From assembly GCF_000953715.1 (NCBI RefSeq), contig NZ_LN824141.1:618676-682675 (forward strand): DNA of 64,000 nucleotides, given 5' to 3'. This stretch comes from Defluviitoga tunisiensis (GTDB lineage Bacteria > Thermotogota > Thermotogae > Petrotogales > Petrotogaceae). The translations under genes and the position numbers were made by a program. Numbering within the stretch: position 1 is the first letter of the stretch; each line of letters opens with the position of its first letter. Of this stretch, positions 43,544-51,955 are shown one piece after another. A model generated the notes under the pieces. It was given only the letters and a program-made list of their open reading frames with translations, was not told where the DNA came from and did no database searches.

Positions 43544-44521
43544 TTATATTTTTGTTCTGATAGGTTTATCTTTTGTTATTTCTTCAAGTGCTAGCAATCT
43601 ATCCCATTTAGCATTTACATAGTTTTGTAACTCTTCAATGATCTCATTAGCATCTGGTCTCTTCATCAGCTTATTGTATCTACCAAGTTTTGTTATATAT
43701 TCTTTTACAGGTTTAAAGGTTTTAGGTTTCTTAGTGACTTTGTATACTCCCATGTTATATTGCCATAAAGGCCAATACTTTGTTTCAACTGCTAACTTAG
43801 TTACTTCAACTCCTGAATCATCAGGTATTCTCCAAAATCTCACACATGGAGCTAATACAGCTATGAATGCAGGACCAGGGAATTCTAGGGCTTCTTGCAT
43901 TTTTTTCATAAAATCCCATGGTTCTGAGGTAACCGCAGTTGCTGCGTAAACCCCTTCATGACCAGCTATTATATCAACTATGCTCTTTTTTAATTGTAGT
44001 TTTCCAGAAGAAGCTTTTCCCAAAGGTTCTGTTGTTGAATCGGCACCTGGGGGTGTAGATCCTGAACGTTGATTACCTGTATTCATGTATCCTTCGTTAT
44101 CATAGAGTATATAAACAAAGTCGTGTCCTCTTTCAATAGCTCCAGAAAGAGATTGTAAACCTATATCATAGGTTCCGCCGTCTCCACCTATTGCTATGAA
44201 CTTAATCTTATCATTGTCTATTTTCTTTCTATTTCTTAGTGACCTATAGGCTGATTCGACACCTGAAATTGTTGCGGCTACATTTTCAAATGCATTATGT
44301 ATATAGGGAACATTCCATGAGGTGTAAGGAAATATTGATGTTGAAACTTCCAAACATCCTGTAGCTACTCCTACAACGGGTTCATATCCTAAACTTTTAG
44401 CAGCTAGCGTAGCCCAGTTTGCAACCATTGGAGCATTACAACCCGGACAAAGCCTATGACCTTGAGCAAAAGCCCAATCATTGTTTTCAACGTAATCCAC
44501 TAAATCTCTTATATTAGGCAC
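43544..44521 (-). CDS. porB: Pyruvate:ferredoxin oxidoreductase beta subunit
   Basis: The 325-residue thiamine-diphosphate subunit. LCPGCNAPMVANW provides cluster-binding cysteines, and the ThDP motif is IGGDGGTYDIGLQSLSGA followed by YDNEGYMNTGNQRSGSTPPG. It decarboxylates pyruvate to acetyl-CoA with ferredoxin reduction. GTG start after GGAGGTG. Last gene of the porC-porD-porA-porB operon. A related 2-oxoacid oxidoreductase cannot be excluded, but the layout matches Thermotoga POR. Confidence 0.93.
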   Translation of the reverse strand: MPNIRDLVDYVENNDWAFAQGHRLCPGCNAPMVANWATLAAKSLGYEPVVGVATGCLEVSTSIFPYTSWNVPYIHNAFENVAATISGVESAYRSLRNRKKIDNDKIKFIAIGGDGGTYDIGLQSLSGAIERGHDFVYILYDNEGYMNTGNQRSGSTPPGADSTTEPLGKASSGKLQLKKSIVDIIAGHEGVYAATAVTSEPWDFMKKMQEALEFPGPAFIAVLAPCVRFWRIPDDSGVEVTKLAVETKYWPLWQYNMGVYKVTKKPKTFKPVKEYITKLGRYNKLMKRPDANEIIEELQNYVNAKWDRLLALEEITKDKPIRTKI

Positions 44522-44537
44522 AATTGTCCACCTCCAA

Positions 44538-45707
44538 TTATTCTCTTAATCCTAAATATCTTTGTTCGTCAGCGAGTAAATTACCATTAAAAGCGTCTTC
44601 AAAAGCTTGTCTTATCATTTTAGGAGATGTGTTTCTTCCTCCTAAACCATAAATATAAGAACCAAGCTTTGGTCTTGAAGGTACTTCGTATAATGAAGAT
44701 TTTATTAATGAATACAAAGGAGCTTCTTTTCCAAAAGACATAGCTCTATCTAAAACAATAACTCCTTTGCGACCATTCAAAACTTTTTGGAATTCTTTTT
44801 TAGGAAAAGGTGTAAAAACTTGAGGCTTAATTAATCCAACCTTTTTTCCTTCTTCTCTAAGTTCATCAACTACATATTTTGCGGTTGATGCTGTAGAATT
44901 CATTATTACCATTATATAGTCAGCGTCGTCGGTTTTATATAAATCAAGAAAGTCGTATTTTCTACCAGAAATTTCTGCAAATTCCTCAAAAACTTTTGGT
45001 AATTCTTCATACGCATGTTTCATGCCTTCTTCTTGTTGTCTATGATGCTCAAAATAATAATCAAAAAGATCAACCGGTCCATAAGTTACAGGATTTTGAG
45101 TATCAAGTAGAGAATATTTGGGATTCCAAGTTCCTACAAACTCCTTAACCACTTCATCGTCAAGCATTTCAAAGCTTTCAACACCATGAGAAGTGATAAA
45201 TCCATCTAAATTAACCATAACTGGTAAAAGCACATTTTCTTTTTCAGCTAACTTGGTGGCTATTATCATAAAATCATAAGCTTCTTGGTGGTTTTCAGTA
45301 AAAAATTGAATCCAACCTGAATCTCTAGCCAACATTGCATCAGAATGATCACAATGAATGTTTAAAGGGCCAGAAAGGGCTCTATTTACAACAGGCATTA
45401 TAATTGGTAATCTATTTGAAGCAGCTATGTATACAATTTCAATCATTAAGGCTAATCCATTAGCAGCGGTTGCTGTCATAGTTCTAGCACCTGCAGCAGC
45501 AGCTCCAACAACTGCACTCATAGCTGAATGTTCAGATTCAACGGGGACTAGTACAGTATCAACTATTCCGTCTGCAACAAAATTTGCATAATATTCAACT
45601 ACGGGTGTTTGAGGCGTGATAGGATAAGCTGCCACAACATCAGGATTAATTTGCCTCATAGCATGAGCTACAGCATGAGCTCCTGTAACAGTTAATTTCA
45701 CAGGCAT
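44538..45707 (-). CDS. porA: Pyruvate:ferredoxin oxidoreductase alpha subunit
   Basis: The 389-residue alpha subunit. The start region AVAHAMRQINPDVVAAYPITPQTPVVE and VESEHSAMSAVVGAAAAGART are the pyrimidine-binding and CoA-site blocks of the family. VLDRAMSFGKEAPL lies in the transketolase-C-like part. It forms the active-site dimer with PorB. ATG, 15 bp after porD and 16 bp before porB. Confidence 0.93.
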   Translation of the reverse strand: MPVKLTVTGAHAVAHAMRQINPDVVAAYPITPQTPVVEYYANFVADGIVDTVLVPVESEHSAMSAVVGAAAAGARTMTATAANGLALMIEIVYIAASNRLPIIMPVVNRALSGPLNIHCDHSDAMLARDSGWIQFFTENHQEAYDFMIIATKLAEKENVLLPVMVNLDGFITSHGVESFEMLDDEVVKEFVGTWNPKYSLLDTQNPVTYGPVDLFDYYFEHHRQQEEGMKHAYEELPKVFEEFAEISGRKYDFLDLYKTDDADYIMVIMNSTASTAKYVVDELREEGKKVGLIKPQVFTPFPKKEFQKVLNGRKGVIVLDRAMSFGKEAPLYSLIKSSLYEVPSRPKLGSYIYGLGGRNTSPKMIRQAFEDAFNGNLLADEQRYLGLRE

Positions 45708-45722
45708 TTATTTTAACCTCCT

Positions 45723-46031
45723 TTATTCATCAAGAAATTCTGATTCTGGTTTCATTTCAATGGCATTAACCGGACAAACAGCTGCACATACTCCACAGCC
45801 TTTACAATAATCCATGTTAAATGCACCTAGTTTCATTTTTTTACCATCGATGCTACCTTCTATCGCCATATCTGGACAATATAACCAGCATTGCATACAA
45901 TTTATACATTTTTCTCGATCAACAACGGGTCTTGAAACTCTCCATTCACCAGTTTTATATTGTCTTGATGTGGCTGGTTTATCTATAACCCCACCAATGG
46001 GAATATCTTTCCATCCTTTAAGGTTACTCAC
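45723..46031 (-). CDS. porD: Pyruvate:ferredoxin oxidoreductase delta subunit
   Basis: A 102-residue ferredoxin-like subunit with two [4Fe-4S] motifs, CINCMQCWLYCPD and CKGCGVCAAVCPVNAIEM. It carries electrons from the ThDP site to external ferredoxin. It overlaps porC by 8 bp. Confidence 0.95.
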   Translation of the reverse strand: MSNLKGWKDIPIGGVIDKPATSRQYKTGEWRVSRPVVDREKCINCMQCWLYCPDMAIEGSIDGKKMKLGAFNMDYCKGCGVCAAVCPVNAIEMKPESEFLDE

Positions 46032-46599
46032 TAAACTTCACCTCCTGGTAGCCCCTTTCTAAAGCTCTAATGTTTGCTTGTACAACACTTTCAGAGAATT
46101 TTCTAGCAAATGCGGCTCTGATCTTCTGTTTTACAGCATCCATGGGGACGACGTCTGTTGCCCTAATTAAGGCACCTATCATAGTAGTATTAGGTATAGG
46201 ACGACCAATTTCTTCTAGAGCAATTTCAGTAGCAGGAACTACACCTATTTTGCCTTTAAATTTTGTAAGCTTTCTCACTTCTTCAATACTTCTTGTAGTA
46301 TTCACCAGTAACAATTTATCTTCTGATAGTCCACTGGTAATTTCCGGATTTTTCAAGAGTGTATCATCAATTACACATACAACATCTGGATTTTCTATGT
46401 CACTTCGGAGCCTGATTGGGACATCTGCAATTCTGTTGAATGCTTTCATAGGAGCACCAGTTCTCTCTGCACCGTATTCTGGGAATGAGGTAGAATATTT
46501 TCCAGATTCCTCTGCGGCCTCTGTTAGAAATTGAGAAGCACTTTTTGCTCCCTGTCCCGCTCTTCCATGCCATCTTATTTCAAAATATTTTTCAGGCAC
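46024..46599 (-). CDS. porC: Pyruvate:ferredoxin oxidoreductase gamma subunit
   Basis: The 191-residue gamma subunit. It opens with EIRWHGRAGQGAKSASQFL and then FPEYGAERTGAPMKAF, the family signature, and has VPATEIALEEIGRPIPNT. First gene of the four-gene operon with an AAAGGAGG site. The operon is the central pyruvate to acetyl-CoA step of an anaerobic fermenter. Confidence 0.95.
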   Translation of the reverse strand: MPEKYFEIRWHGRAGQGAKSASQFLTEAAEESGKYSTSFPEYGAERTGAPMKAFNRIADVPIRLRSDIENPDVVCVIDDTLLKNPEITSGLSEDKLLLVNTTRSIEEVRKLTKFKGKIGVVPATEIALEEIGRPIPNTTMIGALIRATDVVPMDAVKQKIRAAFARKFSESVVQANIRALERGYQEVKFSE

Positions 46600-46632
46600 T
46601 TGTTTATCCTCCTTTCAATAGTATGAATTCTT

Positions 46633-48240
46633 TTAGTATTTGCTCGCAAAAATTTTATAATCTAAATCTTTAAAAATACCGTCTACCCATTCATAGTAGG
46701 AGAGTGTTTGTTCATTTATCTTTTTTTCTATGAGCATTTTTTCTAATTCCAAGAATCTGTTAACACAATTTTTAATTTTCATATTTGCATACTCTACTGT
46801 GGTATTGGTAGTCATTATAAAAGGCCAATCACTCGCTTGAATTAAAAAAACTTCACGTGCCATTTGATTCAATAATCTTTTCTCTAAAGAGGAAGGATTT
46901 TGATAGGTATTAGCATAAAGGATCATTTTTTCAGTCATGTCATAGATATATCTATATATCCAACTATTTGAGGAATTTAACCAAACATCATGATAACCAT
47001 TGGCTCCCCACGAAGATTCAGCAGGTGTAACTATTTGAACCTTTTCTATCGTGTCAATTACCTTCGAAGGGGTGCATGACTCTAGATTATCAAGTTGGGC
47101 TAGATTTCTAAAAATATACTCTAAAAACAAAGGTCCTTCATACCACCAATGACCAAATAATTCAGCATCAAAAGGAGCAACTATTATTGGTGATTCACCT
47201 TCGATCGAATTCTTAATTTTTTCTATTTGAGATAATTTTTTCAAAACAAAATCTTTAGCATGGCCTTTTGCGGCGTTTTTTGCCTCATCCACATCATATA
47301 TTTCTTTTTTATCTAAAGGAAGATTTTTATCAGTAACTCTGTAATATTTAATTCCAGTATTACATCTAATTCCGCTTTTGTCTATGTACGGTTTTATATA
47401 CTCTTCCTCTCTTTCAAAACCTATGTCTCTATAAAACTCTCTATACCTAGGATCACCAGGATATCCTATTTGTGAACTCCATATTTGCTCGCTTGATTCG
47501 GGATCTCTAGCAAAGACAAAGACATTGTTAGGGGTAATTATTGGTCTATATACCCCATATTTTGGCGCAGGAGCGGCAAAATGAAATGCATGAGAATCAA
47601 CAAAAAAATATTCGATATTTTCTTCTTTAAAATATTTATCTAGCCCTTCATAATAAGCACATTCAGCAGACCACATACCTCTAGGATGTTTTCCAAAATT
47701 CTCTTTAAATGTTGAAATAGCCACCTTTAATTGGGCACGTATAGCTTCTGGATATTCTCTGTAAAGCGGTAAATAAGAATGCGTACCATTAGATGTTATC
47801 ACTTCAATGTAACCTTTATCTTGAAATTCTTTAAAAGCTTTTAGAATATTCTGATTGTATTGGTCAGAATATATCTTCATAGCTTCGATAAATTCTTGTC
47901 TATAAAATTTTGCAATTTGCATTTTTTTAGGATCTTCATTTTTAGTTCTTTGAATTTCTTTTTCTGTTAACTCAATTAATTTGGAGAGATGATTTAAATA
48001 TTTGGTTTGCAAACTATTTGAAGTTAGCATTTCCATAAGTGGAGGGGAAAAGCTTATAGTCAGATTAAAAGGTATTTTGTCTTTTTCTAGGGATTTAAAA
48101 ACTTTTATTAGCGGAATATAAGTTTCAGTAATAGCTTCAAACAACCAACGTTCTTCCATGAATTGCTCAAAATCAGGATGGTGTATGTATGGAAGATGTG
48201 CATGTAGAACTAACAATAAACCAGCTTTAAATTGACTCAT
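46633..48240 (-). CDS. GH57 alpha-glucan branching enzyme type protein
   Basis: A 535-residue glycoside hydrolase family 57 enzyme. The opening LHAHLPYIHHPDF, the nucleophile region WSAECAYYEG (about residue 192) and the acid region FDAELFGHWWYEGP (about 355) are intact. The pattern matches the 1,4-alpha-glucan branching group (AmyC/TK1436 type), which makes glycogen branches. No glycogen synthase lies nearby. ATG; overlaps the DUF4912 gene by 4 bp. Confidence 0.88.
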   Translation of the reverse strand: MSQFKAGLLLVLHAHLPYIHHPDFEQFMEERWLFEAITETYIPLIKVFKSLEKDKIPFNLTISFSPPLMEMLTSNSLQTKYLNHLSKLIELTEKEIQRTKNEDPKKMQIAKFYRQEFIEAMKIYSDQYNQNILKAFKEFQDKGYIEVITSNGTHSYLPLYREYPEAIRAQLKVAISTFKENFGKHPRGMWSAECAYYEGLDKYFKEENIEYFFVDSHAFHFAAPAPKYGVYRPIITPNNVFVFARDPESSEQIWSSQIGYPGDPRYREFYRDIGFEREEEYIKPYIDKSGIRCNTGIKYYRVTDKNLPLDKKEIYDVDEAKNAAKGHAKDFVLKKLSQIEKIKNSIEGESPIIVAPFDAELFGHWWYEGPLFLEYIFRNLAQLDNLESCTPSKVIDTIEKVQIVTPAESSWGANGYHDVWLNSSNSWIYRYIYDMTEKMILYANTYQNPSSLEKRLLNQMAREVFLIQASDWPFIMTTNTTVEYANMKIKNCVNRFLELEKMLIEKKINEQTLSYYEWVDGIFKDLDYKIFASKY

Positions 48241-48968
48241 ATTGAAGAACCTCCGTCGGAAATGAAGGGAAAAAGCAACTTTTGATTGTTAACCATTTGT
48301 TTACTACTAACCTCCGTTAGTTTGGTAGGAATATCTTGTATATGGTTACTTTCTTTTTCCTCAATAATATTATTTTTCCCCTTGATTATTAGCCATTTTT
48401 CTTTATCTATTATCATTGGTGTTGATCTAGGAGTTTTTACACTTTTAGATTCTAGAATCACTTTAAAAATATTATTTTCGTCTTTTGTCCCAATTTGAAC
48501 AATATAACTTGAATCTTCATGAGGTACATTGAGGAAATATTCAGAGGAACTTTCTATGGGGACAAAATCTTCAAAAATGTAATTATCCGTTGTTTCTGTT
48601 GTTTTAGGAGATTCTAATATCCTGAGAAACAGCTTTGATGCTTTTTTTGTTGAAATTTTATTTATGGTTTTTTTAGAGAAATCCCAGTAGGTGTAGACCC
48701 ACCGAGGATTTACAGGTATTAATTTTAGCTTATCTTTCTTTTGCAAATTTGAATGTTCGGTTGTTTTCTCCACTTTTTGAGTATCTATCTCAAAAGATTT
48801 CTCGATTTTTTTAATTTCATTCAAAGTAAGCTTTAGTATGTCTTTTTTTTTCATATTTCTTTTTAGTTTTATACCCAAATTCTTAGCTATATTTCGTAGC
48901 TCTTGAATAGTTGGTTCATCAGCTTTGAAAGAAGTTAGATAACTTTTTTTAACTTTTTTGGTTTTCAT
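48237..48968 (-). CDS. DUF4912 protein
   Basis: A 243-residue protein. The N-terminal segment (TIQELRNIAKNLGIKLKRNM) resembles a Rho-N/SAP-like fold, and the central DUF4912 block includes LIPVNPRWVYTYWDFSKK and the later FEDFVPIESSSEYFLNVP. This family is often found next to GH57 enzymes, as here, so a role in glycogen or starch handling is likely but unproven. ATG after AAGGGGGT. An inverted repeat (CCCTTAAATAT / ATATTAAGGG, 48980-49007) overlaps this leader. Confidence 0.8.
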   Translation of the reverse strand: MKTKKVKKSYLTSFKADEPTIQELRNIAKNLGIKLKRNMKKKDILKLTLNEIKKIEKSFEIDTQKVEKTTEHSNLQKKDKLKLIPVNPRWVYTYWDFSKKTINKISTKKASKLFLRILESPKTTETTDNYIFEDFVPIESSSEYFLNVPHEDSSYIVQIGTKDENNIFKVILESKSVKTPRSTPMIIDKEKWLIIKGKNNIIEEKESNHIQDIPTKLTEVSSKQMVNNQKLLFPFISDGGSSI

Positions 48969-49147
48969 AAATACTTACCCCCTTAAATATTTTTTTGATA
49001 TTAAGGGTATAATTTAGTAAATTTTTCACATTTATACAAACGATCATAATTATTTTATCACAAAATTAATTAAGAATATATCGATTATTTATTAATTTTG
49101 TGATACCTACTTTAAATAAAAATTAGAAGGAAATTTACAAAATTGTG

Positions 49148-49176
49148 TTGACAAATATATATCATTGTGATATTAT
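49148..49176 (+). promoter_or_regulatory. Promoter of the four-tRNA array
   Basis: TTGACA (49148-49153), 17 nt, TATTAT (49171-49176) with a TGA extension, 17 nt before the first tRNA. The preceding 48969-49147 is AT-rich and otherwise empty. Confidence 0.85.
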
Positions 49177-49193
49177 ATATTTCGATAGGGAAA

Positions 49194-49269
49194 CGGAGCG
49201 TAGCGCAGTTGGGAGCGCGCCGGTCTTGGGCACCGGAGGTCGCTGGTTCAAATCCAGTCGCTCCGACCA
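49194..49269 (+). tRNA. tRNA-Pro(TGG)
   Basis: Acceptor CGGAGCG/CGCTCCG, anticodon stem CCGGT/ACCGG with loop CTTGGGC (anticodon TGG), T-loop TTCAAAT, encoded CCA. Very similar in the T-arm to tRNA-Pro(CGG) at 4821. Confidence 0.96.
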
Positions 49270-49301
49270 TTTTTGTTGCTTTGGAACGAGATAAGTTATC
49301 T

Positions 49302-49377
49302 GCGGCCGTAGCTCAACTGGTAGAGTATTGGCCTTCCAAGCCAAGGGTTGCGGGTTCGATCCCCGTCGGCCGCTCCA
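49302..49377 (+). tRNA. tRNA-Gly(TCC)
   Basis: Acceptor GCGGCCG/CGGCCGC, anticodon stem TTGGC/GCCAA with loop CTTCCAA (anticodon TCC), T-loop TTCGATC, discriminator T, encoded CCA. Its CCA is directly followed, with no spacer, by the next tRNA. Confidence 0.96.
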
Positions 49378-49453
49378 GCGCCTGTAGCTCAAAGGATAGA
49401 GCATTGGATTTCTAATCCAAGGGCTGTGGGTTCGAGTCCCGCCAGGCGCACCA
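49378..49453 (+). tRNA. tRNA-Arg(TCT)
   Basis: Acceptor GCGCCTG/CAGGCGC, anticodon stem TTGGA/TCCAA with loop TTTCTAA (anticodon TCT), T-loop TTCGAGT, encoded CCA. It begins on the base after tRNA-Gly. Confidence 0.96.
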
Positions 49454-49488
49454 ATCTTTGTTTTTTTATGTATATGTTTTTTAATAAT

Positions 49489-49564
49489 GGTGGCTGTAGT
49501 TCAGTGGCAGAACGCCTGACTGTGACTCAGGATGTCGTGGGTTCAAATCCCACCAGCCACCCCA
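49489..49564 (+). tRNA. tRNA-His(GTG)
   Basis: Acceptor GTGGCTG/CAGCCAC, anticodon stem CCTGA/TCAGG with loop CTGTGAC (anticodon GTG), encoded CCA. The extra G at 49489 (position -1) faces discriminator C73, the tRNA-His identity pair, and is genome-encoded. Confidence 0.96.
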
Positions 49565-49569
49565 AATAA

Positions 49570-49604
49570 TTAAAACCTCACGAGATAGTTTCGCGAGGTT
49601 TTAA
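49570..49604. terminator. Terminator of the tRNA array, shared with the L,D-transpeptidase gene
   Basis: TTAAAACCTC / GAGGTTTTAA stem with a 15 nt inner segment that itself can pair partly. T-rich on both readings. The stop codon of the minus-strand L,D-transpeptidase gene (49601) lies within it. Confidence 0.8.
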
Positions 49605-50797
49605 TTTTTGCTATTATATACATAAACTTCCGTTCCTAATGAAGTGATAAAATCTATTTCTTCCACATCAAAATTGAACATTCTGATACAGCCATGTGAT
49701 ATTCTTTTTCCTATTTCCCAAGGTTTTGTAGTTCCATGAATTCCATATTGGGGATTTGAAAGCTGTAACCATCTTGTTCCCATACCATTAAGAAGCGAGC
49801 CTGGCGGAATATATTCATCATACCAGTATAATGCGGGATCTTTTTCTTTATATGATATTCTGTAATAGCCAGGTGGAGTGTAATCACTCATTCCTACAGC
49901 TACAACGTATGTTTTTAAAAGTTGTTCATGAAAATAAAGGTACATTTTATTTTTTGAAAGATCTATTTCTAAGTGTATTGGGCTTTCATAATATTCAACT
50001 TTTCCGATTTTTAAGGCTTGGCCAGGATAGATTAGAGATGGATCTCGTAAATTATTTATGTTAACTAAATCACCCGGGAGGACATTATATTCTCTTGCTA
50101 TTTTATATAAGCTTTCTCCTTTTTGTACTATGTGATAACCAATAATTTCAAATTTTTGTTGAGGTTTTAAAATATTTTCTGTTATTACTACCTCGCTTAG
50201 TTTCAAAAAAGTAGAATCTACTTTAAAATAAATACCATACCTATTTCTGAATATAAATTGAGTTCGATAAAGTCCTTCTTTAAGGTTTTTTAAGGCGTTT
50301 AGAAAATCTTCTTTACTGTCAAATTCTTTACCATCAATAATGATATCAATTAAGTATAATGTATTGTTTGGGTAAAAGTCTAGGTAATATTCATATCCAT
50401 TTGGACCTATAGAAGTAGTTATTTCAACTTTAATTTCCGGAACAAAATCTTCCTTTGCCAAGAAATTATTAAAAAAATGTGATATATACTGACCATCTTT
50501 ATCAGTCGAAGATACTAAGAAAGAATAAACGTCACCAGTATAAGAATTTAAATTGACATAAAAACTATATACATTTTCCCTAACTTGAGAGGTAATCAAT
50601 TTTTTTCGTATTCCCCCATCATAAATGTAAACATCGGGAATACTTTGAAGTTCTATTAAGCTTTCAAGATTTATTTTAACAGTATTTTTTGATTGATCAT
50701 ATTCGCTTGGATACATTAAAAAGAAATCTTCAGAAAAACTTATTATAGATGTAATCAACAATACCAGCAGCAATAATTCTCTTATTATTTTTTTCAA
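49601..50797 (-). CDS. L,D-transpeptidase (YkuD) with LysM domain
   Basis: A 398-residue secreted or anchored enzyme. Signal segment MKKIIRELLLLVLLITSIIS, a central LysM (HIVQKGESLYKIAREYNV and YPGQALKIG) and a C-terminal YkuD catalytic domain with GIHGTTKPW and the active-site Cys in ISHGCIRM (about residue 367). It makes 3-3 crosslinks or attaches protein to peptidoglycan. TTG at 50797 is chosen because GGGGAGG lies 9 nt upstream. It overlaps coaBC by 68 bp and ends the nine-gene operon. Confidence 0.9.
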   Translation of the reverse strand: MKKIIRELLLLVLLITSIISFSEDFFLMYPSEYDQSKNTVKINLESLIELQSIPDVYIYDGGIRKKLITSQVRENVYSFYVNLNSYTGDVYSFLVSSTDKDGQYISHFFNNFLAKEDFVPEIKVEITTSIGPNGYEYYLDFYPNNTLYLIDIIIDGKEFDSKEDFLNALKNLKEGLYRTQFIFRNRYGIYFKVDSTFLKLSEVVITENILKPQQKFEIIGYHIVQKGESLYKIAREYNVLPGDLVNINNLRDPSLIYPGQALKIGKVEYYESPIHLEIDLSKNKMYLYFHEQLLKTYVVAVGMSDYTPPGYYRISYKEKDPALYWYDEYIPPGSLLNGMGTRWLQLSNPQYGIHGTTKPWEIGKRISHGCIRMFNFDVEEIDFITSLGTEVYVYNSKN

Positions 50798-51932
50798 GTC
50801 GATATTCCTCCCCATCACTATAAACAATTATCTCATTTTCGTCGGATTCAAATCCAATATCTTTTCTAGAAACATCATTTACAATAATCATATCTAAATT
50901 TTTCTCTTTGAGTTTCTTTATGGCATTTTCTTTATGATTTTGGGTTTCTGCGGCAAATCCAATTAAAATTTGATTCTTGCTTTTTTTCTTTCCCAATTCT
51001 TTTAAGATATCAGGATTTTTTTCTAACACAAGAGTAGGAATGTTGTCTTTTTTTATTTTCTGAGTAGAATAATTTTTAATTCGAAAATCGCTTACCGCCG
51101 CTGTCATAATAATTATATCACTATTTTCCGAGTGTGTTGCTATTGCTTTTTCCATGTCAATAGCGCTTTCAACCGAAATAATTTTTTTTACTAGTGAAGG
51201 AGGGGGTAAATTTACAGGGCCTGATACAAGGGTCACTTCTGCCCCCCTACAAGCAAACTCACGAGATAGTTCATATCCCATTTTACCACTAGATCTATTA
51301 GAGATAAATCGTACAGGGTCTATTTTTTCAATAGTTGGTCCAGCACTAATTAATACCTTTTTATTATGAAAATCTTTTTTGCAGAGTAAATATTCTGCAT
51401 ATTCTATTATTTTTTCATTGTCAGGATAGCGACCTTTTCCAGATTCTCCATCAGCAAGATGTCCAACTTCTGGTTCTACAATCATCCATCCATCTGTTTC
51501 TAAAGTTTTTAAATTTCTTTGTAAGGCTATATTTTCATACATTCTTACATTCATTGTAGGGACAATTAATTTACTATTTTTTGCAAAAGCAATTGCAGTT
51601 GATGTTAACAAGTCATCACCTATACCGCAAGCTAATTTTGCGATAATATTTGCAGTTGCAGGAGCAACAATAAATATATCTGCCCAGTTAGAAAGTTGGG
51701 TGTGTGGTATCCAACCCCCTTTTACATCAAAGGTAGAATAGTATACATCGCAATTACCTACAGCAGAAAAAATTTGGTCTGAAATCCAGTTTTTAGCGTT
51801 CTCTGTCATAATAATCTTCAAATCAACGTTCATCTTTCTTAATCTGGAAACCAGATCTATGACTTTATATATGGCAATCCCACTTGATACACCAATAAGA
51901 ATTTTTTTATTTTCTAAATAGGGGTATTTCAT
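50730..51932 (-). CDS. coaBC: Bifunctional phosphopantothenoylcysteine decarboxylase/synthetase
   Basis: A 400-residue enzyme of coenzyme A synthesis. The N-terminal CoaC flavoprotein half begins GVSSGIAIYK and has the catalytic His in GGWIPHTQL and PTMNVRMYEN with the family Asn. The C-terminal CoaB half has ISAGPTIEKIDPVRFISNRSS. ATG at 51932 is chosen, with GGGAGG just upstream. An in-frame ATG nine codons earlier would overlap gltX by 4 bp. Confidence 0.94.
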   Translation of the reverse strand: MKYPYLENKKILIGVSSGIAIYKVIDLVSRLRKMNVDLKIIMTENAKNWISDQIFSAVGNCDVYYSTFDVKGGWIPHTQLSNWADIFIVAPATANIIAKLACGIGDDLLTSTAIAFAKNSKLIVPTMNVRMYENIALQRNLKTLETDGWMIVEPEVGHLADGESGKGRYPDNEKIIEYAEYLLCKKDFHNKKVLISAGPTIEKIDPVRFISNRSSGKMGYELSREFACRGAEVTLVSGPVNLPPPSLVKKIISVESAIDMEKAIATHSENSDIIIMTAAVSDFRIKNYSTQKIKKDNIPTLVLEKNPDILKELGKKKSKNQILIGFAAETQNHKENAIKKLKEKNLDMIIVNDVSRKDIGFESDENEIIVYSDGEEYRLEKNNKRIIAAGIVDYIYNKFF

Positions 51933-51955
51933 ATAACCTCCCATTTTCTCATATT

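Noticed and set aside
49162-49569. Open frames of 70-82 codons across the tRNA array on both strands
   Set aside because: They run straight through four well-formed tRNA genes. Such frames are a known artefact of tRNA sequence.
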